NCBI GenBank assembly: GCA_028023455.1
Contig: JAQFVV010006312.1
Coordinates: forward strand, 126,001 to 190,000
Direction: 5' to 3'
DNA length: 64,000 nucleotides
DNA from: Epiperipatus broadwayi
Taxonomy: Eukaryota > Onychophora > Udeonychophora > Euonychophora > Peripatidae
The notes below the pieces were generated by a model. The model made no database searches. It was given only the letters and a program-made list of their open reading frames with translations, and was not told where the DNA came from. Position 1 is the stretch's first letter, and each line of letters begins with the position of its first letter. The translations under genes were made by a program, and so were the position numbers. Positions 12,803-26,679 of the stretch are shown here, piece after piece.

Positions 12803-13928
12803 GGTATCTTATCTTATTTAAAAAAATGACAACTAAAAATGTTTATTTTATGGCAAGTCAAATATATTCAGAAATTACATGCACACATATGTTTATGTGT
12901 ATATTGCAAATACCATTGTTGTCAAATATAACATGTGTAAATTTTAATCATTTTTTATTATTAAATGTCAATTCAAATATGCATTCATGTAATAGTAAGA
13001 CAAACATCTGTACACTTATATCAAACATATATATAAATCATAATATAATAACTTGAATTTTATATATTAATCGTGTAAGTTCCAATGTGATAATTATTAT
13101 AGTAATCAAAATCAGAATACTTATGTATATAGCCATATTATAAAGACCTTATTTTCATTATTGTTGTTAATAAACTTGTATTTCAATTGTTAAAATTATT
13201 CCAGTGACTTAATTCTAAAGAGTTTAGAATATTGTATGTTTGCATCATCTATTGTTCACTGTAATAGTTTTAGATCCCATGTTCTTCTGCAATAGATTCG
13301 AGTGTGAGGGCTGATATATGGGATGTATTTAATGCTTAGAGGCATCTAGTTGATTCTAGATTGGCACTAAGACAATATTATTTAAAGCCCCTGCACTACA
13401 TTTTATTTTAGTCGTCTTATTAGAAATTAAGTTTATAATCGTTCAGTACATTAATGGTATTAAATGGCCAGAGCATTGATATTGATCAGCATGTTTTAAT
13501 ATCCCAGAATTATTGTATATTTGATTATTATGTATCCTGATGGATGAGCATTTAGTTTGTGCACCCATATTATGTTTAAATAAATGCTCCAAGATGACAA
13601 AGGCTCAATAGTTAGCCTGGTTTACAATAGACCCATTTCAAATCCAGTCACAAGATTGACTGTTGATTTATTTTATTGTTGATCATTCATGATGATGAAT
13701 GGTTACTTTTGAGTATTACCTATAATTACTTATACTTTTTATAAATGCTGATAGGTTGATAATTACACTTTCAGTTGCTTTAAGGAGTTAACTAACTGAT
13801 CTCTTCTGGTCTAACTGACTAATCTCTCCAAGATCTCATCTCTTATGCTCTTCTTTATGCTCTCTCTTTAATATATAAAATTTCTTATATATTTTTAGAT
13901 ATTAACATTATTTAATATCTTCTCACTT

Positions 13929-14062
<134 letters not shown>

Positions 14063-14344
14063 GTTTTGGTTCATAAATATTGCTTTAATAATTTATCATT
14101 TTAATCTTATATCTTGAATATTCTATTTTAAATTTCATTAATTAAAAAATTGTTGACTGGGTTGATGAGTTTTGCCATCATTCCAAGGATGATCACCCAA
14201 TTTCCCCATCCTGTTACAATACACATATCCAATGCACATGTCAGTCATGAAATAATCATACATTGAAATAGAGTAAATAAATTGACCCCTCATATTATAA
14301 TTATAAATATCAGCGAACCAAAATTAGCCACAGGCTGCAATCCT

Positions 14345-17020
14345 TGAGAATGAGATTTTCAGATATTTCAGGAATTATTAAGGGATTTGAATTTAAGTTG
14401 ATTCCAGACCAATCATTCCAGTTTAGATTATATCCAATCTCCAGTCAATATAAAAAGAGGTTGAATAACCACTCAAACAAATGTTGTACTAGGTTATAAT
14501 TATTAAATCCTTATCTCCATATTCCAACTCTCCTGTGGTGGTTAAAAACAGGGATGGATCAGTCAGGTTAGATTTATATGCATGACAGTTGAATAAAATA
14601 ACATTCCTGACCATAATATTCCTCCTCCCACTCAGGAACTGTTAATGAGATTTAATAGAAAAGTTTTTTCTATTTTTGATCTAACCTCCAAGGGCAGATC
14701 AAGCTCTATCCTGAGGATCATCAATATACTGCCCTTAGTTATGAAGGATACTCATATCAACTCAATAGAATGCCTTTTGGACTTATTAACATTGGGGCAG
14801 ATCTTTTCTGGGATTAAAAAATCTGCTCATGTATGTTGATAATGTGCTAATGCAATCTATCAGCACAAAAAATATGCATGATATCTGGAGCTATTATTTT
14901 TAGAATGTTTAGAGAAAAGAATTGAGATGAGTCTAAAGAAAAGTATGATGGTGACTAAAAACATGAGTTTTTGGAATATATTGTGAGATGTAAGGGAGTC
15001 AATCCTCACCCAGATAAAATTTATAGCAATTAATGAATTTCCATTACCAAAATCCAAGAGGAAAATTCTGCCCTTTTCAGGACTATGTAACTTATACAAC
15101 AGATTTTATAATAGATTTGCTAACTATATGGAACCATTGCTGAGAATGCTAAAAAAAGAAAGAAAGTAAATTGAATTGGATGATAGAACAAGAGGGGGTT
15201 TTGAGAAAATAAAAAGAGGCTTTGTAAAGTATATTGTGCTTTTTTATCTTGATTTTAGAAAGCCATTTATTGTCCAAACAGATATTAAAGGGTACAGATT
15301 GGGTGTTACTCTATTTCAAATTCAGGAAAATAACTAGATCAGTGTTTTCTTTTTCATAAGCCATCTTCTTAAGAGTCCTGAGATCAACTAAGAAGCCTTA
15401 GCTATAGTCTGGGCATTCCAGAAGTTCTGTTATATATTACTTAATTTGAAAGTAATTGTCATAACAGATCACAGTAGTCTGGAATTCATCAATCATAGTT
15501 ATCTAACTAATAGCTAACTGGTTCAGTGGGATTTGTTTTTACAAGATTTTATTTATACTATACAATATTGCAAGCGATCAGAAAATATTGCAGCAGATAC
15601 TTTAGGGTGTAATCCCATTCCACTGCAGTAATAACATTTAAAGGTAGGAAACATATATATTGTAAATATTGAATTAACTATCAATAAAATGATAGAGAAC
15701 AATTTGGCTCAACTGGCAATAAAACCGTGAAAAGATTTACAATTAAATTAAGTGACTGAGCACTTGAAAGATAACCAATATGTCAGATAAGGGTCAAGGC
15801 AAGCAAATCAACAGATATAAGCTTAAAAAAGTATTGCTTCAATATCAAATTCAGGAAGGAAAAGATAGGTGAATGGAAGGTTTGTTATACCACTTCATAT
15901 AAGAAGCCCATTTATGAAGTATATAAATTGTTTTATGGCATTATACTGTGCATCTTCTGAAGAGTTGGTTTTATTGGCCACACATGACAGAAATATTATT
16001 GTTGTATTAATAAATGTAGGATTCACCAGTCAGCCAAAGCATAGTAAACCAGATTTATTCCATGAATAATGTTAATATGCTAATACAAGAAAAGATTACA
16101 TTCTGTTAGACAATTAAACATATAATTAGCTGAGCAATGGTTTTGACCTGGGGGGTAATAATTACAGCACTTCAGCTTGTCGGGTTTATCCAAGTCAAAT
16201 GAATTTAATCATACCCAAAAAAGCCTATATAAATGATAGTCTTGATTTCTATGGTCCATTATTTTCATTTAACATAAAAAAAATATTTAGTTGTTGTATA
16301 TAACTTATTCTTTGAGTTTGTGATGGTCTATTCATTGTTTTAATATTCTATCTGACAAACTGTGAAATTATTGGATATACTCCACTTCACAATCATGGTA
16401 AAGCCTGAGATTCTTATTTCAGTTCATGAACCCCTTTTTTTAATCAGCGGAATGGAACAAATGGATTAAAAAACATGGTATTAAACATGTGCTATCAGTT
16501 CTCAATATAACCCTTGCAAATGCATTATGTGAGAGCTGGGTAGATTAATTCAAACTTATTTGTCAACTAATCATCAAAGTTGGGTTAAACAGTTACAATA
16601 TGTGATCAATTGCAAAATTGGTCAGTAAATGAGTATACTAGTTTTTCACTGACTTATTTATATTTAAGATAATCATAGCCCGAATTATTCAATGCTAATT
16701 TATAGATGATTAAATTAGGAACCTATTAATAGAGTCAGATTGAAGGAAAGTACATGCCAAAATGATTCACATGAGACAGAAAAGAAGGAAATGAATGGAT
16801 GTCTCAAAACATAAGTCTAAAGTTGGACATAAAATAATAATTAAGGCTCCTCATAAGTAACACTGAAAAATTTGATTTAAAAAGTTACTTATATGAAGGT
16901 CCTGCCACTATTGTAAAATGTCATGGTAGTAATGATTTCTGGGTAGATAATGGCTAAGAAATCAAAGGCACATATAATACCTGAGCATTAAACTCTATTT
17001 CATAAACTCATACATCTTGG
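14345..17020 (+). pseudogene. Ty3/Gypsy pol relic, strongly decayed
   Basis: Interrupted plus-strand frames align, in order, with the pol of the element at 42-47 kb. FSDISGIIKGFE is at about 14.36 kb. An RT segment near VFSIFDLTS is at 14.65 kb. The YVDN..L remnant of the YMDD active site is at about 14.84 kb. An RNase H connection (NYMEPLLRML) is at about 15.13 kb and ITDHSSLEFINHSYLTNS at about 15.46 kb. An integrase zinc-finger remnant with Cys..Cys then QSAKHSKP is at about 16.0 kb, LDFYGPLFSFN at about 16.24 kb, and YEGPATIVKCHGSNDFW at about 16.9 kb. Every domain carries stops and indels, so this is an old copy. No LTRs could be identified around it. Confidence 0.85.
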
Positions 17021-17059
17021 GATATTTTAGAAAGAACAGTCAATGTTGCATCTAGATAT

Positions 17060-19500
17060 CTATAAATATATTGTAAATTAACCAATTAGAAGGTATGGTG
17101 AAAAATTAAATTGTTGTTAATCACTATTCAATATAGGAATCTATGATAACAGGTTCAGAATTTAAAAAGCAATTGTGAATTGTTGAGATTTGGAATAAAT
17201 AAAAACCTTAGGATTAGATATTTTGTTGTTATCTGGATGTTCTGTGATACTACTATTGCAACTTTTGTATTCATTATATTGAATCAGGTGAAAATGAGAT
17301 TTCATGTTTGATTAAATCCTTAGTGAGCACCCATGTGATTACAGAGGTTAATCATTAACCTTGTTTAATGCTAAATAAACCTGTAAGGCTGATTATCTAT
17401 AAACAGGATTTGCATCACTTTTATGTAAAAGTGAAGACACGTATGGCTTTACTGCAATAATGATCACTTGAGTCCTGACAAATTGAGTACCATCCGAATG
17501 GTTATTGTTTTGTTTAATCTGAAGTAATGGAGGGAAAAGGTGGATTGGATTACAACCTGATAGATACATTTTCCAGGAAACTAGTTAAGTTTCCAGAATT
17601 GTTTTCATTCATGATGACTCATTATAATGTTTCTAGGTGAATAAATTAGAGGAATCGTGTAAAAAAAAAAAGATAAAATAATTTTGTATTGACGGTGAGA
17701 GCTATGGAAATGATTAGCATGCATTTTAGGACAACATTAAAGAAGGGTATATAATCAAATCCCATCACAAGCTTTGGTCATCTAGCACCTAGTGTTAATT
17801 TAAGGCTTAGTTTAAAAAATAAGATTTTAAATGGAAAATGTAATTTAAAAACAAAAGGATATGTTTGTGGACAATATATATATACAGAAATATTTATATT
17901 TTATTCATGTAGGTAATATATAATACAATATAGGCATATTGTAATTTTTTTTTATTTGTGCATATATTTTTAGATGTTAATTTTTTGATAACCAATTTTT
18001 TTGATATAATCTTTTTTAAAGGAAGGGAAAAAAACTAATTAAAACATGTTTATTTAATTATATTATGGATAATTAAAGTTAATACTAAGAATATTTAATT
18101 TTTTAATAAATTAAACAATGTTTAATTTTAACTCAGTTTTTATCAGAGTTTAATTAGTACATTGTTTTATAAAAATTCTTGTAATTCGTTTCGGTAAGTA
18201 ATTAAAAGATTTATTTGTGAGTTGATTAGGGGGGAGGGGATTAACTTAGATTAAAAATAAGACTGGTTACAGGATTTTGTTGTTGTTTTTTTTTTTTTTT
18301 TGCATGTATACTATAAAAAAGTTACAATTTTGTCAGTGGCAGAAAAGTAGATAGCAGAGGCAAAAATAAATTATTGGAAAATTGTTTGAAGCCATTTCTG
18401 AAAGACTCTGGATATGAACTTTCATCTGTTAATTACAAACTACTATAAAGTATAAGCTAGCATTTGGATGTGTAGTCTTTAATTTTGATTCAGAAAAAGA
18501 AAAAAAGCTAATCCTGTTGGAAGAGTTAAATAACATAAACAAAATGGTATAAAAGTTTACTAGGTACACTAGATATAATCCTTAAATACTCATCATGTGA
18601 TCTATGTTTTATTGTGCTAAAACCTGCCTAACAAGAAGGAAAGAAGTCAGATGTGAAAAAATAGCAGAAATCAAAATTGTCTTTATCTCATGATTATCAG
18701 CTGCACACCACTTGAACAAAAATATTATAAATAAGAGCATGCCAGAACATTTTTTAAAGAACAGAGGGGGAATATCCTCTCAGAATCCAGAATTGTGCCA
18801 TGACTGGTATGGATGTAAACTACATATGCTTCTTTTAAACATTTAAAAAGAACAAAAAGGAAATATATACACACCCATTTTGATAGAAGTAAAACTTAGA
18901 TCTTTTTTTTTTTTGATTTCCTGTTTTCTCACTTTTTTTTTTTTTTGGAGAAATATGGCTAAATTTAAATAATTTGTGCATTGTCTGAATTAAACTATAC
19001 ACATCAGAATGTATGTGTGCCTATAAACATATTTCTAGATATATGTTTTTTTTACTTCTTTATAAACTACATGATGAATGATGATGATGTCATTTAAAAT
19101 AAATGAAGAAGTTTATTTTTTATTTGTCATTATTATGTAAAAATTATAATTTAAATTATAATCAATCTTGCTTTATATTTTTCATTTATTTAATATCACT
19201 GATCATTATGAATACTATATTTTTGTTGTTGTTTGTTGATGATTTATATATGTGTGTGTTTATATGCCTATATACTGATGTATTTGTGTGTATAGTAAGA
19301 AATAAAAAGAAGGGAGGGGGTGTTCTCTCATACTGCTAAGTAGAATATTTTGTATTAGATATTTTTGTTATCATTATTATTATTTGTTTTGTTTCTAATT
19401 TATCATTAAAAATTAATAAAATAAGTTTTTTTTTTTTTGTATTTAATCAATAACTGTTTTTCAATGTCTTTGCTCATCTCATTCCATAGTTAATCTGAAT
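17060..19500. other. Unassigned region
   Basis: No family is recognisable on either strand. There are poly-T runs at 18.28 kb, 18.9 kb and 19.43 kb. Short hydrophobic open frames (for example 19103-19339) look like chance products of T-rich DNA. Confidence 0.4.
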
Positions 19501-19516
19501 AAAAAATTTTAATTGT

Positions 19517-19822
19517 ATGTGTATTTATTGTAATATATGCTATTTAATTTGATTGTCAGAGGGCAGAGCTAGTATATGGGATGACCTGTAAGGCAATGTT
19601 AGGTGTATCTCTCTATAAAGGTCTTGTAGATATCTTTCTATGAAAGTGGCTCTTAAAGTCCACAGATCTATGTGTATTTATTGTAATATATACTATTTAC
19701 CTTGAGTATTAGAGTGAAGAGCTAGGATATGGGATAACCTGTAAGGAAATGTTAGGTGTATCTCTCTATAAGAGTCTTGCAAGACATCATTCTATGAAAG
19801 TGGCTCTTAAAGTCCACAGAAC
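19517..19822. repeat. Two-copy tandem duplication, 153-bp unit
   Basis: Copies at 19517-19669 and 19670-19822 are clearly alignable from ATGTGTATTTATTG to AAAGTCCACAGA, with scattered substitutions. I do not see the unit elsewhere in the window. Confidence 0.85.
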
Positions 19823-19829
19823 TAGGGAC

Positions 19830-21950
19830 TTTATGAAATGCTTTACCCAAGCCATTTGGTCAACACTGGTGGAAATTGAAATCAAAATAGGCTGATTAGA
19901 AAATCTAATTGATGGCTATCAGTTTAATCTATTAGTTTAATCTCCTTTTTACAACATAGATTTGTTATCTAGTGCAATTTTTCATTAACAAATTCACATG
20001 AGGCTGTATGTAAGGGTTATATCTAAGTCACACTTATTGTTCCTGAGGTGGGGTCTATGATAGTTAACCTAGATAACTAAAATAGTCATTGAATTAATGA
20101 AATTAGTTATTACATTCTGCTTGATTTCTATTTGAGTAACAGGGTTTGAATTCAATAGAGATGGGTAGTTCCTGTTGCAGTAAATATAAATGTTTTATAT
20201 ATTATAATAAAAATACAATTACTCAAGTACACAATCTTATGACAGAGAAAAATAAATAATAGGAATACTTGACAACAAAATCTTCATAGTAACATGTTAA
20301 AAAAATAGAAAGAGTCTGAAAAAAATGGAATATGGGAAAGACAAAATAATTTTAGTTGGGAAACATTATTTAGATGGTGTTGTGGCAACACTATTTTTTA
20401 CAAGAGAACGATAAATATTCTTGATGATCATTGCTTAATTTACAGTTAACTGTCATAACTAAGTTATTTCTTAAATCGCTCATTATGAATGTACTAGTAG
20501 CTTTAATTTAACATTTGCCAAATGCATTCATGCATAAAGAAACTTTCTGCCTAAGAAAGATTAAATACCTACAATAAGATATTTTAGTTTGATAAGCAAT
20601 AGATGAATGCTGAAAAATTAAGATTCCAAATTATATAAAATCTATCATAAGGTTTTGTATAATATTACCTTTATTGTATCACCACAAAAAAATGTACACA
20701 GCAGTTCTTGTACAATTAATTGTTATATTTTAAACAAATGTGGTATATTTCTATCCATAAATTTGTATCCACTGTTGAAATTTGAATCAAAATTATATTC
20801 TTTGTATTAGTATAATGTTTATCAATAGAGTAATAATGTTTTATAATATAATGATAATAATGATGATGTTGATATATTTACCTTTAAAAAGTCATATTAT
20901 TTAGATATAGTATTATATTATATTCAGATAAACATTATTCAGACAACTGTTTTCTCTTTTATTTCACACTCGTATTCAGATTTAACGATGTTTACTATAG
21001 TAAAGAGAAGGATTTGAACTTAGGATTTATCCTCCATTCCATCAGTTGGTTGAGATGAATGGATAATGATTATAGATTGAACATCCTAAATTCAGTCCTC
21101 TACTCAATTTTATTTTTATAATAAAAATAATTTTTAAAAAATTAATAAATGTAATTAAGCAATAAGGTTTTCAAAATTTGAAATGTTTAAAAATTATCTA
21201 AAATTTACATTATCATTTGAAAATTTTAATATAAATTCAAATTACTACAAAAAATTAAACTTAATTATGGTAATTACAATTTTTAACAATTAGTTTTATA
21301 CTCAGCAAGATTTTATTTTCCTTTTTAATAATAATAGAATTTCACAATTTTAGTTTATTAAGTGAAGAATGACAAATATATTTTAGTAAATCAGCATATC
21401 TGTTTTCAAAAACTTCGACTTAGTATAAAATAAATATAATAATAACTATCACGGAGAGATCATGCACAAAAATTAATAAAATATTTATAATATATAGATG
21501 CTAAGATATAATTCAGAAGTGAAATGTATCGTTTAATAATTAAGTTTATAATAGTCTTGTAGATTTAATCGATTAATTGCATAAATAGGTTTAACATAAT
21601 TAAAAGTTTGCAAACATTTTTAACTGATTTGATGTTAAATCTATTACTTTTGATAATTTACAACTATTAATTTCATTTTTGATTATTTTATTCAGAGTAA
21701 TAACCAAGAACATGTCAGTCGGTGTTTTATAATTGCACTGCAAAAGAATTCCTGAGAGCACTTCATTTGTTTTAATTAACATTTCGGCTGGATTCTTTAA
21801 TCTCTTTTAAATTCTAATTTTATTGAAATAAAATTTAATTTTAAACTACACATTACACTACAGAAATACTATTCATTATTAAATAAAGATCAATTTGAGA
21901 ATAGACTAAGTAGCTATAAAGCTTTTAAAAATAAAAAGATAAAAGTCATT
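19830..21950. other. Unassigned AT-rich region
   Basis: Nothing supportable is seen beyond short A/T runs. Confidence 0.4.
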
Positions 21951-21962
21951 TTAACAACATAT

Positions 21963-22471
21963 GGCATTTGGCGAAAGGATACATGGATTCATTCTATCTT
22001 TTCCAAAGACTTATCTTGTGTTTGAAGTGGGTGTATGCATTTATTGTTAAAAATCTATAAAGCGCATGTGCAATAGCTTAATGCTGATTATTAATATTAC
22101 AGTTTATAAACATCTCTCTATATAAAATAAATAGTTTATTTACATACATTTAATTTCAAATAAAAATGAGGTATCGTAAATTCTAATAAATTTCGCCAGC
22201 ATCATTCATTCAAGCATGTAAAAAGTAATTTAAAGTGATTGTTTAATATCTTCACGCTCTCACTTTCAAATAATTAAGATTTGCCCATACATAGGCATTT
22301 GGGTTCGAAAAGATAGAAGGATTCATTCTATCTTTTCCAAAGACTTATCTTGTGTTTGAAGTGGGAGTATTCATTCATTATTAAAAATCTACAAAGCCAT
22401 GTGCAATAGCTTAATACTGATTATTAATATTACAGTTTATAAACATCATGCTATATAAAATAAATAGTTTA
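21963..22471. repeat. Dispersed direct duplication, about 175-bp unit
   Basis: 21963-22139 and about 22296-22471 share long blocks (CTATCTTTTCCAAAGACTTA, then TTGTGTTTGAAGTGGG, then the ACAGTTTATAAACATC region). They are separated by about 155 bp of unrelated sequence. A segmental duplication or two copies of a short element. Confidence 0.8.
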
Positions 22472-23247
22472 TTCAAACAAGTTTGTAACAAAAATTTCAA
22501 ACAATGTAGTTTTTTTCTTAATTAAAAGTGAAAAAGACAATTCTCAAATAATTGTGGTATAAAAAACACAATGGTAGCAACAAGATATAGAAGGAAGTTA
22601 ATTAAAAAGATTGTCATGCTTAGTAAAAAAAAAAAAAAAAAAACATCTCAGCATAGAGTTGTTGATTTTTGAGTTAGGAAGTAAAATATAATAGACATAG
22701 AAAATCACAAATGAGATCAAATAGGATTAGATCAGTACTAACACCAGAAAAGAAGAAAACATCAAGAGGAGAAGCAAATCAATCCTCTTAATGATAGAGT
22801 TTGTACTATCAACATTTTTATAATGAAGTAAAATAGCCGTGAAAGTAGTTTTAAATTCTAAACATATTTGGCTATGATTATGAATTTAAACACTTCTAAT
22901 TCTTGATGTTATGTGTTAAGTTCCTGGTATAAATGTTTTTTTTTTCAGTCATAATGTATTATTCAAAGATGGATAGATGCCATGTTTTCAATCCAGAAGA
23001 TGATGCTCTAATTGAAGTAAGCTACTGCCAAAAAGTGTTGTGTATGTTTAATGTTAGCTTATTTTACCAATAATAAAACTAAAAATAATAAAACTACACA
23101 AATTAAATGCTAATAGCCTGAACTGCAGAAGTACCCAGCCAGAACAGTTTGGAGACAATTTACAGCTTAAGATTAAATAGTAATAATAGATTACCTATCA
23201 GAGTTTGGTCCAAAACCTGGTTTTATATTATCACCATAATAGTATAT

Positions 23248-23480
23248 ACAAGTGCTTTAACATGCTGGGTGAAGAAGCTATAGTGGTAACAAAACAATCA
23301 AAGTAAATTAATGCAGGCCTAGCACTTTCGAGGTTTTTCCCCTCATATTCATGGCCAAAACAGATTTTAAATTGTTGTTGTGATATTGATAAATGGTAAT
23401 GTATGTAAATTAACTTGTCCATTTTTTGGAGATAGCAAAACATGTGTCATGTCTATTGATTGCATTATTATTGTTGATGA
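23248..23480 (-). repeat. Penelope pLTR, left copy (3' end on minus strand)
   Basis: This stretch recurs in the same orientation at about 25620-25845, with only a few substitutions over roughly 200 bp. On the minus strand it carries the C-terminal peptide AISKKWT(S/N). Since the element between the copies reads right to left, this left copy is its natural 3' end. Confidence 0.75.
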
Positions 23481-25600
23481 TAAAATATGCTTTTTTAATC
23501 TTTCTTTTACAATCATTAGTCTCAGCACACACTATTTTGGGAGTGGAGGGTTCAAACATATGATCAGCCTGCTTTTCATGTTCAAAAATATTGAGATGTT
23601 ATCATTGTTCTTTTTTGCTCTTCTGTATGTGTACATATGCTGAGCAACTCTATTATAGACAGTGACCTTGGTCTTCCCATAGTATGTGACACTGCATCCA
23701 GCCTGAGGGATAAAATGCTATATATGATTTGCAATATTTGAGATGGATTGATTCTGTCCTTTGGATTGTTAATGAGTCTGTTCATATTGGGCCGGTGGGG
23801 GGTGGAAAATGACTTTACATTCATTAGCTAAAGTTTTATGGGGATGTAAGGGAGGGTGATTTGAGATTTATCTTCAATAGTTGATCAATTTTCTTAGTAA
23901 TTAATTTGTAGCTGAAGCTGACGCTTAATAAATCACTTATATAACTTGCAATATTAGCCTCCCTATCTGCCTCAAATTTACATAAATTTTGATTCCTAAA
24001 TAAAAACGCATTTAGACCTGCAAATTTATGTGATGTAGGCGAATTGGACCAGGTGGGTGAATCCTCTGACCTCAAGAGGTTTGATAATCATGCAATAATG
24101 CAGAGCTATGCCTTCTCTATAAACTAGCAAATCTAAATACTTTAGTTTCTGCCATTCATTCTCCTGGGTGGTGTTCATGATTAATGTAGTTTGCAGCTGT
24201 AATTCATTTTGAATTCATGATTATATCTCTTGGAACTGCAATGAATACATCATCAACATAATGCAAGTATATTAATCCAGGAGTGTTAGTGTGGTGTTTA
24301 GAGATGATTTGATTTTTGAAGAAGTTTAAAAATATGCTAAAAATTATTCCACTTAAAGGAAGACCCATTGGCCAACCATCTTTTATATCATACCATTTAC
24401 CTCAAAAGTTGTAAAAATGTTATTGTTTAAACAATTAAGGAAGGCTAGGATAAAGTTCATGCATTCAGCTGAACAATGATTACTTATTAATTCTTTGTGA
24501 ACGATGTTGATCGACCACTTCCTGTTAATTGATTCATATCTGTCACATCCATGGTTGCAATTTCAAAATCTTGATCTATTAATGTATTCTTAATTTTTCT
24601 AACAAAATTGAAGGAAGACTTAATTGTGTAGTCACCAAAACATATACTATCAACCAAACATTGGTTTACCAGCTTAGCAGTTTCAAAGTAATGAGCTCCT
24701 CCAAAATCTAGCATTAATCTTAAAGGCTCACCATGTTTATGTAGCTTTGAGTTGGCAAACATCCTTGGTGGTCTGGTGGCAAATGGATAAATTCAGCAAT
24801 ATTCTGAGAAATGAGGTTGTTATTAAAATTTTCCACTGAATTAAATTTTAACTTTCTGATTTGAGTCATCATTTTTTTTTATAATCCAAGAGCATGAATC
24901 TGTTGCATTTGTCTTCTTTGAAACATATAATGCTGTTAGTTTCTAAAAAATGTTTGGTCTTTTTAATGTTGGTATTCCAGCAGTCAAATCTCACATACAT
25001 TTGTTTATGTCATATAGATTTAGCAATATCAGAAATAATGTTGTCTCTCTGGGGATTGTTTAAAAGACTTGATTCTGTGTCTGTGAGTAATTCCAGTTTT
25101 GGGAGTCTCCATTGCCCTCCAACAAATTTAGGTCCCAGTGACAGAACTGTTTTTACTTCTGCTGTAGAAGTAGTGGATTCTCTGTTGATGTAGTTCTCTT
25201 TAGCTGTGTAAATATCAATATTTTCTTTTTCTGCTAAGAAAATTATTTTGCACTCGAACCTATAAGCATATAAGCAAAATTTTTTTCAGAGATGTGAAAT
25301 TTTCTTATCCATGGGTGTAAGATTTTATTTGCAGTAATCTTTCAACATCTTTATTTTTTTTTTCAATGCGCACTTGCATCCTTTAATAATAAAGGTGAAA
25401 AGCTGCATTTGTAGTTGTTTTGTAATTTTGTCATGGTTATGTATTGATCGATCAGTTTTTAGTTTACAGCAATTTGGAAAAATATGGAAATCTCTGCATC
25501 TAAGTCTCTGCTGGAATAATCTAATAGATATTCCTAAATGTAAAATGCATTTTTCTTTAGTATTATTCATGTCTGTAAAAATAATTTAGTATACTTCTTC
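23460..25600 (-). pseudogene. Penelope-like retroelement (second family), decayed
   Basis: On the minus strand, right to left, an N-terminal segment (25325-25570) comes first. A region with RMETPK-like and HLPPDHQG remnants follows (24.75-25.15 kb). An open piece at 24487-24762 reads SKLHKHGEPLRLMLDFGGAH and then MDVTD, the PKLHK..PLR and aspartate motifs of Penelope RTs. The catalytic LHYVDDVFIAVPR is at about 24230-24281. A C-terminal part at 23.48-23.82 kb has EHEKQADHMF, KRKIKKAYFI and INRHDTCFAI, the usual tail of the GIY-YIG endonuclease domain. Several frameshifts and stops break it. Its sequence differs clearly from the copies at 2-6.7 kb. Confidence 0.82.
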
Positions 25601-25619
25601 AATAAACATAATAATACAT

Positions 25620-25965
25620 ACAAGTGCTTTAACATGCTGGGTGAAGAAGCTGTAGTGGTAACAAAACAATCAAAGTAAATTAATGCAGGCCTAGCACTTT
25701 CAAGGTTTTTTTCTCTCATATTCATGGCCAAAACAGATTTTAAATCATTGTTGTTATATTGATAAATGGTAATGTATGTAAATTAATTTGTCCATTTTTT
25801 GGAGATAGCAAAATATTTGTCATGTCTATTGATCACATTGTTATCATTTATAATAACCATAAGTAAAAATTTCATACCTTGAATGTGTTTTAAACTGCTA
25901 TGAAGCTTTATAATATATACATCACATAAGATGCCTAACTTTGTAAGCTTAAGCAGATAATCCAA
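25620..25965 (-). repeat. Penelope pLTR, right copy (5' side)
   Basis: The first ~225 bp duplicate 23248-23480. An open frame at 25783-25965 contains the C-terminal element peptide VINRHDKYFAISKKWTN. So the element's 5' side begins with a copy of its own 3' end, the defining terminal arrangement of Penelope elements. Confidence 0.75.
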
Positions 25966-26578
25966 ATCTGCAATAACAATTTTATTTATTCAATTTTTTT
26001 GAACTCAAATTAACCACATAAACCATCTCATTTACATATAATTTACATAGCATTTATATTATACCATTCTACCTACACTGAGTAGATGCATCCCTAAGAT
26101 TATGATATTGCCATAAGATCTTGCATTGATCCATTTTCAAGCTTTTCTTAGTTTGTGCCTGAAAGCATTCATATCTAAAAAACAAATTATAGTTTTTTTA
26201 ATCACATTTAAAAAATTTTTTTTATATATAATGCTTAAGAAGTTATAAATTTATAATAATTTAAACTGAAGTTCATTGGAATTTGAGATATAAAACTTAA
26301 AATAATCTAAAACCAGTTATTGTAGATCTTTTGGAATTTTAAAAGAATAATTTACCATTTTTCTCTGAGGGTAAAGGATTTCACATAGTTGCAGTAATGT
26401 GAAAGCATACTCTTTACCACATGTTCAATGGCTCTGAATATGTTTATTGTTATTATTGTTATAATATAAACTAAATGTACCTGAAAGGTATAGCTTGATA
26501 ATATGTTTAAAAAATTGGGAATGATGCATCTGTTGACATTAAAATTTTAACCTATATTTAAAATTTTGCTAATACTTC

Positions 26579-26679
<101 letters not shown>

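Noticed and set aside
24894-25193. 99-codon plus-strand frame
   Set aside because: It overlaps, on the opposite strand, the N-terminal part of the Penelope element at 23.5-25.6 kb.
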